Shown: in pieces, positions 31,080 through 37,014 of the stretch
Layout of the letters: every line of letters begins with the position of its first letter
Position numbering within the stretch: the stretch's first letter is position 1
Made by a program: the position numbers and the translations under genes
Origin: a virus
Length of the DNA stretch: 37,014 nucleotides
Direction: 5' to 3' (one strand)
IMG/VR virus record: IMGVR_UViG_3300044846_000885
Span: 1-37,014 of that record
The notes under the pieces: generated by a model
Told to the model about the DNA's origin: nothing
Seen by the model: only the letters and a program-made list of their open reading frames with translations
The model's database searches: none

Positions 31080-32033
31080 ATGCCTACAAACGTAGTAAAC
31101 ACTACTTCTTATGCTGGTGAATTCGCAGGGAAGTACATTGCCGCCGCTCTTTTGAGTGCAAACACTATCGAGAATGGTGGTGTAACCGTTATGCCTAACG
31201 TAAAATACCGAAGCACGGTAAAAACTTTAAGCGCAACAGGATTGGTTAAGGACAGCACTTGCGACTTCGACCCTACAGGGGAAATCGCTCTTACTGACCG
31301 AGTAATCGAACCTAAGTACCTACAAGTTAACGCGACTATCTGTAAAGACGAGTTCGAAGACGATTGGGAAGCTATCCAAATGGGATATTCCGCATTCGAT
31401 ACTTTGCCTAAAAACTTTACTGACTTCTTTATTGCGCGTGTTCTTGGAACAATGGCAGAAAGCACCGAAACTTCTATTTGGACAGGTAACGGAGCGACTA
31501 ACGGTGAATTTGACGGTCTTTTCGCTTTGGCTCTTTCTGAGGTTGGAACAGGTATTCCTGTTGGACAAGGTGTTGGAGGTACAACTATCGACCCTACTAA
31601 CGTTATCGACGAAATCGGTAAAGTAGTTGACGCGCTTCCTTCAAGACTTTACGGAAAAGAAGGTTTGAAAATCTATGCTCCTCAAAACGTAGTTCGTGCT
31701 TACGTTCGCGCATTGGGTGGATTCGCTGCGGGTGTTGGTGCTGCGGGTATCAACAACCAAGGAACTACTTGGTACAATGGTAACGCTAACGCTTTAACTT
31801 TCGACGGTATTCCATTGTTTATGGCAAACGGAATGGATTCTAACACCATGTTGGCAACTACAAAAGAAAACTTGTTCTTTGGAACTGGTCTACTTTCTGA
31901 CCATAACGAGGTTCGTGTTCTTGACATGGCTAACTTGGACGGGTCTAAAAACGTTCGTTTCGTAGCACGTTACACAGCGGGAACTCAAATCGGTATCTTG
32001 GAAGACTGCGTTGTTTACGACGTATCTCTATAA
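31080..32033 (+). CDS. Major capsid protein (phage B)
   Basis: A 317-residue protein between scaffold gene and terminator: YAGEFAGKYIAAALLSANTIENGGVTVMPNVKYRSTVKTL, IWTGNGATNGEFDGLF, a Gly-rich middle, and a final VRFVARYTAGTQIGILEDCVVYDVSL that parallels the end of the phage A capsid protein. Codon choice differs from the neighbours (more GCT, GGT, CTT and GTT), as expected of a very highly expressed gene. Probably the HK97 fold. A strong terminator follows 8 bases after the stop. Confidence 0.8.
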   Translation: MPTNVVNTTSYAGEFAGKYIAAALLSANTIENGGVTVMPNVKYRSTVKTLSATGLVKDSTCDFDPTGEIALTDRVIEPKYLQVNATICKDEFEDDWEAIQMGYSAFDTLPKNFTDFFIARVLGTMAESTETSIWTGNGATNGEFDGLFALALSEVGTGIPVGQGVGGTTIDPTNVIDEIGKVVDALPSRLYGKEGLKIYAPQNVVRAYVRALGGFAAGVGAAGINNQGTTWYNGNANALTFDGIPLFMANGMDSNTMLATTKENLFFGTGLLSDHNEVRVLDMANLDGSKNVRFVARYTAGTQIGILEDCVVYDVSL

Positions 32034-32041
32034 TCATTAAC

Positions 32042-32066
32042 GGGGGTGTAAAAGCCCCCTATTTTT
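32042..32066 (+). terminator. Intrinsic terminator after capsid gene
   Basis: GGGGG (32042-32046) pairs with CCCCC (32055-32059), loop TGTAAAAG, then TATTTTT. It separates the capsid gene from the putative tail gene. Confidence 0.85.
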
Positions 32067-32087
32067 AACTTTTTAATACATTTACCT

Positions 32088-32651
32088 ATGTCATGTGATA
32101 TTAGCCAAGGCAGATTAGAAGCCTGTAAAGATGCGGTTTCGGGCATCGATGCAATATACATAATAAACTACGGGATTAATTACCCGACAGATGTAACATT
32201 TGATACTACGCCTCCAACCCCTGGTTATGAAGACGTAATTACAGCAGTTGCGGGTGTTACTACCCTTTACAAATTTGAGTTAAAAGGCGCAAACTCATTC
32301 GAGCAAACAATCCAATCAAGCCGTGACAACGGTACTACGTTCTTCGAGCAAGTAGTAGTCGCTCAGTTGAAGCGTCAAGACATCGCTACTCATAAAACGG
32401 TTAAGTTACTTTCTTACGGACGTCCTCACATCGTTGTAAGAGATAGAAACTTGAACTTCTTTTTGGCGGGTCTTGAAAGAGGATGCGACGTAACAGCGGG
32501 TACTTTCTCTACTGGTTCGGCTTTGGGTGATTTTAGCGGTTATAATTTAACGTTCACGGGTATGGAAAACATCCCCGCGCCGTTCTTAGATTGTAACGAC
32601 GAAGCATCTTTAGCGGCATTGTTTGGTGGTGCATCAATCGACGATAACTAA
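32088..32651 (+). CDS. Putative major tail protein (phage B)
   Basis: A 187-residue beta-type protein (MSCDISQGRLEACKDAVSGIDAIYIINYG..., LKGANSFEQTIQSSRDNGTTFFEQVVVAQL, LERGCDVTAGTFSTGSALGDFSGYNLTFTGMENIPAPFL). The last segment, with G-x-GDF-GY-LTF-G-E, is the kind of closing motif seen in tail-tube subunits of Bacteroidota phages. It is the counterpart of phage A 1835-2368. It has terminators on both sides, thus a separately tuned, abundant transcript. A head decoration protein is the alternative. Confidence 0.58.
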   Translation: MSCDISQGRLEACKDAVSGIDAIYIINYGINYPTDVTFDTTPPTPGYEDVITAVAGVTTLYKFELKGANSFEQTIQSSRDNGTTFFEQVVVAQLKRQDIATHKTVKLLSYGRPHIVVRDRNLNFFLAGLERGCDVTAGTFSTGSALGDFSGYNLTFTGMENIPAPFLDCNDEASLAALFGGASIDDN

Positions 32652-32684
32652 AATAGGCTCTTAATTCTCCTAATACTTAGTTTA

Positions 32685-32718
32685 AGGGGGGTAGACAAAC
32701 GGTCTGCTCCCTTTTTTT
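32685..32718 (+). terminator. Intrinsic terminator after putative tail gene (phage B)
   Basis: AGGGGGGTAGAC (32685-32696) pairs with GTCTGCTCCCT (32702-32712), with two G-U pairs and one bulge, loop AAACG, then seven T. Same relative place as the terminator at 2392 in phage A. Confidence 0.85.
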
Positions 32719-32755
32719 GTTTTAAAACAATTCGTCTTTAAATAGTTATATAGAT

Positions 32756-33109
32756 ATGCAAGTAATAACACCTATTGCCGCACAGAAAACACTTAGTATC
32801 GTTCCGAGATACGAAAACGCGGACGCTTGTATATTTCGAGATGACCAAACAAACACCGAACAGACATTTGCGATAGTATCATTTACCGAATTAGAGTACT
32901 ACTTTGAGCTTGTAATCGACGTCGATGTCGACTTAATCGAAAACCATTGGTACGATATGTTCCTATTTGATGGGGCTGTAATGACCTTTTACGACAAGGT
33001 ATTTGTAACGTCTCAGAACTTAGACACGTTTAGCGTGAATAATTACCCAAATAACACGTCGCAGTACATCCCAAATGTGACACAAAACACGTACATAACC
33101 TATGAATAA
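32756..33109 (+). CDS. Small beta-rich structural protein before portal (phage B)
   Basis: A 117-residue acidic protein (MQVITPIAAQKTLSIVPRYENADACIFRDDQTNTEQTF...), in the same place as the phage A gene at 2630 and with the same FxLFDGAV--FYDKVFVTSQ-like layout, though much diverged. It overlaps the portal start by 8 bases, as in phage A. Probably a minor head or neck protein; the exact role is unknown. Confidence 0.6.
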   Translation: MQVITPIAAQKTLSIVPRYENADACIFRDDQTNTEQTFAIVSFTELEYYFELVIDVDVDLIENHWYDMFLFDGAVMTFYDKVFVTSQNLDTFSVNNYPNNTSQYIPNVTQNTYITYE

Positions 33110-34859
33110 CGTTCACTTTGTTGATTTAGCGAAATACGAAACGCCTTCCATACACGAAAGTAGCCGTGAAAATTGGGTTAGTTATGGGGAAAACGATGAT
33201 TACTTCCAATATCTGATAGACAGGTACACTTACAGCCCTACAAATAACGCGATTATAAACAACATAGCGAAGTTAATTTACGGACGTGGACTGAATGCTT
33301 TAGACGCTTCAAGAAAGCCCGCTGAATACGCTCAAATGCGCGTCCTATTTAACAAAGATTGCATTCGTAAAGTTATCATGGATGCAAAGATGTTAGGACA
33401 ATTTGCGTTTCAAGTAATCTACTCTAAGGATAGAAAGCGAATCGATAAGGCATACCACATTCCCGTACACCTTTTACGCCCTGAAAAGTGCAATGCTGAC
33501 GGTGAAATAGAAGCGTATTATTACTCGGACAATTGGACGGATACTAAAAAGTTCCCGCCTAAAAGAATTCCGTCTTTCGGTACGTCAAAAGAAGATATTG
33601 AAATACTTTACGTTCGTCCTTATTCGGTAGGATTAAAATATTTTAGTTTAGTGGATTACCAAGGTGCGCTTCCGTATGCCGTTTTGGAGGAAGAAATAGC
33701 CGACTATTTAATTAACGAGGTTCAAAATGGATTCAGCGGAACGAAGATAATTAACTTTAATAACGGAATCCCTACCGATGAGCAGATGAGCGACACCGAA
33801 AGGCTCGTTAAAAACAAGTTGACAGGCTCAAAGGGTGAACGTGTAATCATTTCATTTAACAACAATAGAGACCAAGCTACAGAAGTTGTAGACATACCGC
33901 TAAACGACGCACCACAGCATTACGAATATCTTTCCGACGAGTGCATGAGAAAAATCATGCTCGGACATAACGTAACTTCGCCTTTACTTTTTGGGGTATC
34001 AAGTTCCAACGGATTTTCAAGCAATGCGGACGAATTAAAGAATTCTTTTGTGCTTTATTACAACATGGTTGTGCGTCCATATCAAGAACTTATTTTGGAT
34101 GCCTTAGATACGATTTTAGCGTACAATCAAATCAGTTTGAAACTATATTTCGAGACTTTAAAACCGCTCGAATTTATGGACGCAAGCGGAAAGGTCGAAG
34201 AGGAAGTAGCGCTAAGCGCGGTAAATGAATTACAAAGCATTTTAGACGAGGTAGACCGCAATCAATTGAGCGACGAATGGGTGGTAGTTGACGAGCGCGA
34301 AGTAGGAGAGAACGAGGACGAATTAGACGAAGCACTTTTAAACGCCGAAACTGAATTCGAGCCTAAGGTTAGTTTGCTTAGTAAGTTGGTTAACTTGGTT
34401 CAAACGGGTAACCCTATGCCGAACTTAAAGAGTTCACAGGATAGGAAGGTAGGAGATTTGAAGTACTTTAAAGTGCGCTACAAATACACGGGCAACCCTC
34501 AACCCGAAAGAGACTTTTGTGCGGCGATGATGTCGAATACTGATAGGCTTTTCAGAAAGGAAGACATCGACATGATGAGTAATCGAGCGGTAAACCCTGG
34601 TTTTGGGGAAGGTGGCGCAAATACTTATGACATTTTTAGGTTTAAAGGCGGTCCGCGATGTCATCACAAATGGGCGCGGGTTACTTTTATGCTTGACTTG
34701 AATAAAATCGAGGAAGGATATAAAGAGATAGGGACGAGAGCGGCGGAAATTAAAGGCTACAAAGTAACGAATCCTTACGAGGTTAGCATTTACCCTAACA
34801 ACCTACCTAAAAAAGGATTTAGCCCACGAAATAAGAACCTACCAAGAGACGCGAGATAA
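33102..34859 (+). CDS. Portal protein (phage B)
   Basis: A 585-residue portal: SRENWVSYGENDDYFQYLIDRYTYSPTNNAIINNIAKLIYGRGL at the start, the stem-crown region around CMRKIMLGHNVTSPLLFGVSSSNGFSSNADELKNSF, and an acidic segment (about 370-420). The C-terminal domain (FCAAMMSNTDRLFRKEDIDMMS, YDIFRFKGGPRCHHKWARVTF) with CHHKW corresponds to the Cys/His end domain of phage A. Twelve copies form the DNA channel, the dock for TerL and the adaptor. Overlaps: 8 bases before, 1 base after. Confidence 0.87.
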   Translation: MNNVHFVDLAKYETPSIHESSRENWVSYGENDDYFQYLIDRYTYSPTNNAIINNIAKLIYGRGLNALDASRKPAEYAQMRVLFNKDCIRKVIMDAKMLGQFAFQVIYSKDRKRIDKAYHIPVHLLRPEKCNADGEIEAYYYSDNWTDTKKFPPKRIPSFGTSKEDIEILYVRPYSVGLKYFSLVDYQGALPYAVLEEEIADYLINEVQNGFSGTKIINFNNGIPTDEQMSDTERLVKNKLTGSKGERVIISFNNNRDQATEVVDIPLNDAPQHYEYLSDECMRKIMLGHNVTSPLLFGVSSSNGFSSNADELKNSFVLYYNMVVRPYQELILDALDTILAYNQISLKLYFETLKPLEFMDASGKVEEEVALSAVNELQSILDEVDRNQLSDEWVVVDEREVGENEDELDEALLNAETEFEPKVSLLSKLVNLVQTGNPMPNLKSSQDRKVGDLKYFKVRYKYTGNPQPERDFCAAMMSNTDRLFRKEDIDMMSNRAVNPGFGEGGANTYDIFRFKGGPRCHHKWARVTFMLDLNKIEEGYKEIGTRAAEIKGYKVTNPYEVSIYPNNLPKKGFSPRNKNLPRDAR

Positions 34860-35359
34860 TGGCAGAAGCACTTTTAATAACGAGAGACGATTTAGTACGT
34901 TTAACCGCGTTAGGTGGTAACGTCGATACGGATAAATTTATTCAGTTTGTCAAAATAGCACAGGATATTTACATACAAAATTACCTTGGCACTAACCTAC
35001 TGAATAGGTTTAAAACCGACATCGAGAACAACACGTTGGTAAGCCCTTATTTGGAGTTATTAGAGACGTATGTAAAACCGATGTTAATCCATTGGGCAAT
35101 GGTTGAATACTTACCCTTTGCGGCGTACACAATCGCAAATAAAGGAATGTACAAGCATAATTCAGAGAACGCTACGAACGTAGAAAAAAACGAAGTCGAT
35201 TACCTTGTAGAAAAAGAGCGTTCAATAGCACAGCATTACACACAGCGATTTATCGACTACATGGGTACTTATAGTGCGACGTTTCCCGAATACAACGATA
35301 ATAGTTCGCCCGATATGTTCCCCGATACAAATAACTTTTTTCGCGGTTGGTATTTATGA
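34859..35359 (+). CDS. Head-tail connector/adaptor (phage B)
   Basis: A 166-residue helical protein (MAEALLITRDDLVRLTALGGNVDTDKFIQFVKIAQDIYIQNYLGTNLLNRFK...) ending FPEYNDNSSPDMFPDTNNFFRGWYL. It is the counterpart of phage A 4964-5473, which shares the LLITRDDL-type start, a central helix of the PMLIHWAMVEY kind and the FPEY...GW end. It attaches to the portal underside as the first neck ring. Coupled to the portal by TAATG. Confidence 0.75.
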   Translation: MAEALLITRDDLVRLTALGGNVDTDKFIQFVKIAQDIYIQNYLGTNLLNRFKTDIENNTLVSPYLELLETYVKPMLIHWAMVEYLPFAAYTIANKGMYKHNSENATNVEKNEVDYLVEKERSIAQHYTQRFIDYMGTYSATFPEYNDNSSPDMFPDTNNFFRGWYL

Positions 35360-35505
35360 AAGCATACAAGCCTAAACATACGAACGTACAAAAATTAACA
35401 AGTTACATCAAAACGATAAGTAATGAAGACTATATCCGAGTTTCCACAAGCGACAAGCCTAACAAATCAAGACCTATTATTAATAAGCCAGTACGACGGA
35501 GTTAG
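35356..35505 (+). CDS. Small basic protein, 49 aa
   Basis: A 49-codon frame (MKAYKPKHTNVQKLTSYIKTISNEDYIRVS...) coupled by ATGA overlap to the adaptor stop, equivalent in position to phage A 5470-5592. It overlaps the next gene by 83 bases in another frame, so only the first ~22 codons occupy unshared DNA. The shared position in both phages supports it. Function unknown. Confidence 0.45.
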   Translation: MKAYKPKHTNVQKLTSYIKTISNEDYIRVSTSDKPNKSRPIINKPVRRS

Positions 35506-35872
35506 CGCATACGAAAATAAATACATAACCGCCAACCTTGCGGAAAGCGTAAGTAAAAAAGAATTCATTGCAAGTATCGAGCAGTCGGGAGTAACCGCTC
35601 CTACTATTACCGTGATTAAAGACGACTTTGGAGATACATATTCTACGCTTTATGTTGGTGTTGGGTCGTATGAAATTTCGGGTTTCAATGGTGAGTTAAC
35701 AGGTGACGAAGAAATTAGCGTAAACGTAAACAATTTACCCTTATCTGTTTTCATGCGAACAGGCAACGTAAGTACGACAAATATTTACATTAATACATCG
35801 GACGTTTCTACCACACTAATAGACGGAGCAATTCCAAACGCTACATACATTCGAGTAACAAAGTACCTATAA
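35423..35872 (+). CDS. Fibre-associated/structural protein, 149 aa
   Basis: A 149-residue protein starting MKTISEFPQATSLTNQDLLLISQYDGVSAYENKYITANLAESV, a short motif that often opens fibre or fibre-chaperone proteins of Bacteroidota phages (ISEFPQATSLTDDDLFLIEQ-type), then a beta-rich remainder (NVNNLPLSVFMRTGNVSTTNIYIN). It lies next to holin and fibre genes. Probably a tail or head fibre component. Confidence 0.6.
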   Translation: MKTISEFPQATSLTNQDLLLISQYDGVSAYENKYITANLAESVSKKEFIASIEQSGVTAPTITVIKDDFGDTYSTLYVGVGSYEISGFNGELTGDEEISVNVNNLPLSVFMRTGNVSTTNIYINTSDVSTTLIDGAIPNATYIRVTKYL

Positions 35873-36288
35873 TGAAAGCATACCTAACAACTCTTTTAGG
35901 CGGTTTAGCCGCACTTTTAACACCGATTAAGCCTTTGATATTAATGGCGTTCTTTGCGATTGTTTTAGATACCTATTTTGGCATTTGGAAAACGGTACGA
36001 AAGGACGGATGGAAAGCGGTACGAAGTAGAAGACTAAGCGATACGATTACTAAAAGCCTTTTGTACGTCGGTGCGATTATCGTTATTTTCCTCGCTGAAA
36101 AATTTATCCTTGCGGACGTGTTCGAGAATTACACAAGGGTTGAATTCATGCTTACTAAACTATTCACTTTATTTTGCTTAATGACCGAGGTTAAAAGCAT
36201 GAGTGAAAGTTACAAAGAGGTAACAGGTAAAAACCTTTGGAGGGCGTTTTTTATATTCGTACAACGAACACGCGAAAACCGTAAATAA
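35872..36288 (+). CDS. Phage holin
   Basis: A 138-residue membrane protein: a helix at about 3-31 (YLTTLLGGLAALL then LILMAFFAIVLDTYFG), the motif FAIVLDTYFGIWKT-KDG (24-45) and a second pair of membrane segments (SLLYVGAIIVIFLAEKFIL; LTKLFTLFCLMTEV), then a basic tail. This fits the phage_holin_4 (toxin-secretion/lysis holin) family. It makes the membrane lesion that lets the endolysin reach the wall. On the circular map the putative endolysin follows after the fibre gene. It overlaps both neighbours by 1 base. Confidence 0.85.
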   Translation: MKAYLTTLLGGLAALLTPIKPLILMAFFAIVLDTYFGIWKTVRKDGWKAVRSRRLSDTITKSLLYVGAIIVIFLAEKFILADVFENYTRVEFMLTKLFTLFCLMTEVKSMSESYKEVTGKNLWRAFFIFVQRTRENRK

Positions 36289-37014
36289 TGGCGTTAAAGT
36301 CCACATGGCGAAAAGTAGAAGAACTCGAAGCGGGTAAACAAGACAACCTTGTTTCGGGCACTAACATAAAAACTATAAACGGCAGTTCGATACTTGGAAG
36401 CGGTAACTTAGTTGTAAGTGGTGGAGGTGTTTCGGATGGCGACAAAGGCGACATTACGGTAAGCGGTTCGGGTTCGGTTTGGACTATCGACAACTTAGCC
36501 GTGAATAATGCCAAAATAAACGACGTTAACGCGACAAAGGTAACAGAAGATTCAACGCATCGATTCGCAACGGATACCGAAAAAAGCACTTGGAACGGAA
36601 AACAGGATTTACTGATTTCTACAACCAATATTAAAAGTATAAACGGGAATTCGATACTTGGAGCGGGTAACCTTACCATAAATAACAGTCCGTCGTTGGG
36701 TATCGTTACAGGCACGAACGTAACAGGTACCACAGCATTTACAAAGAGTGCGACTATTACCCTTCCCGCAAATACGATAACCGCTAACACGGTGTTAGAA
36801 ATCGAAGCGAGAGCAATAAGGGTAGCAGTTACAACAGGTACCATTGGATTTCAAATGTATATTAATACATCAGATTCATTGACGGGAGCAACTTTGTTAG
36901 GGGCATTTTCAACTTTAACAAACACTAACTGGTTCTCACAGGCTCGAAGGTCGTTATTTATCAATCCAACTACAAATACTTTAACAAGCGTAAACGCGGG
37001 CGCTGTGGGAAACA
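36288..37014 (+). CDS. Tail fibre protein, N-terminal part (phage B, continues at 7372)
   Basis: Runs off the right edge after 242 codons. Two collar-like repeats ([25 protein letters not shown] and GKQDLLISTTNIKSINGNS..LGAGNL), [13 protein letters not shown] and a conserved beta domain ([24 protein letters not shown]) match the 6651-7511 gene along its length. Joined at 37014/7372 the frame continues to the stop at 7509-7511, giving 289 codons with no break; this is independent support for circular closure. It probably binds the host surface. Confidence 0.85.
   Translation, partial: MALKSTWRKVEELEAGKQDNLVSGTNIKTINGSSILGSGNLVVSGGGVSDGDKGDITVSGSGSVWTIDNLAVNNAKINDVNATKVTEDSTHRFATDTEKSTWNGKQDLLISTTNIKSINGNSILGAGNLTINNSPSLGIVTGTNVTGTTAFTKSATITLPANTITANTVLEIEARAIRVAVTTGTIGFQMYINTSDSLTGATLLGAFSTLTNTNWFSQARRSLFINPTTNTLTSVNAGAVGN
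36888..37014 (+). repeat. 127-bp exact direct repeat, copy 2 (window end)
   Basis: Identical to 7245-7371; ends at the last base of the window. See copy 1. Confidence 0.9.

Noticed and set aside
32905-32940. Short palindromes around ATCGACGTCGAT as an operator
   Set aside because: They lie inside the coding sequence of the 117-aa gene and follow from its Asp/Val-rich codons.
7245-37014. The 127-bp repeats as attachment sites or transposon ends
   Set aside because: They lie inside the coding sequence of the fibre gene, one copy ends exactly at the window end, and no integrase or transposase is present.
1-37014. tRNA genes, rRNA, insertion sequences, integrase, toxin-antitoxin pair
   Set aside because: I looked for cloverleaf ends, transposase or recombinase motifs and paired small genes of known families on both strands and found none that I can support.

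Overview
The window is phage DNA from a siphovirus-like (long-tailed) phage group that infects Bacteroidota, most likely Flavobacteriia. Reasons: low GC; promoters of the TTTG-N(19-21)-TAnnTTTG type; A-rich gene starts without Shine-Dalgarno; a DUF3127 single-strand-DNA-binding-like gene; and head and tail families I know from Bacteroidota phages. Every gene I accept is on the + strand. I see no integrase, tRNA, rRNA, IS element or CRISPR array.

The window does not look like one linear genome. Bases 7245-7371 are repeated without mismatch at the very end (36888-37014), exactly 127 bp, a common assembler k-mer size. The fibre gene running off the right edge (start 36288) continues in frame at 7372 and ends at 7511. 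The simplest reading is that 7372-37014 is a complete circular 29,643-bp phage map (phage B), and that 1-7244 is a fragment of a related phage (phage A) joined to it inside a shared tail-fibre gene. Phage A repeats the head module of phage B in diverged form and differs in codon use. It has 8 GATC sites in 7.2 kb; I found none in the 29.6 kb of phage B.

Phage A fragment (1-7244): end of a HAD-like gene, capsid assembly/scaffold protein, major capsid protein, putative major tail protein, terminator, two small genes, a long portal with extra C-terminal domains, head-tail adaptor, small basic protein, tail-completion protein, a surface/fibre-like protein and the front of the fibre gene.

Phage B: fibre end, SxGC-type wall enzyme, metallophosphoesterase (7.4-9.4 kb); early genes behind a strong promoter with a palindromic operator (9.4-11.7 kb), including an RlpA-like protein and a DnaA domain IV-like protein; a candidate structured RNA with its own promoter (11.75-11.86 kb); replication genes with an iteron array and AT-rich element inside the initiator gene, a probable origin (12.0-13.9 kb); NinG, ERF annealase, YqaJ-like exonuclease, DUF3127 protein (13.9-16.4 kb); terminator; phage sigma factor, small genes, ParB-methyltransferase fusion (16.6-19.3 kb); terminases (19.3-20.7 kb); tail-assembly chaperone with a -1 frameshift, tail genes, tape measure (20.8-28.6 kb); prohead protease, scaffold, capsid, tail protein, portal, adaptor, holin and fibre (28.6-37.0 kb). 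Terminators at 16.6, 32.05 and 32.7 kb and promoters at 9.45, 11.75 and 14.4 kb suggest early, replication, recombination and late units, the late one perhaps driven by the phage sigma factor.
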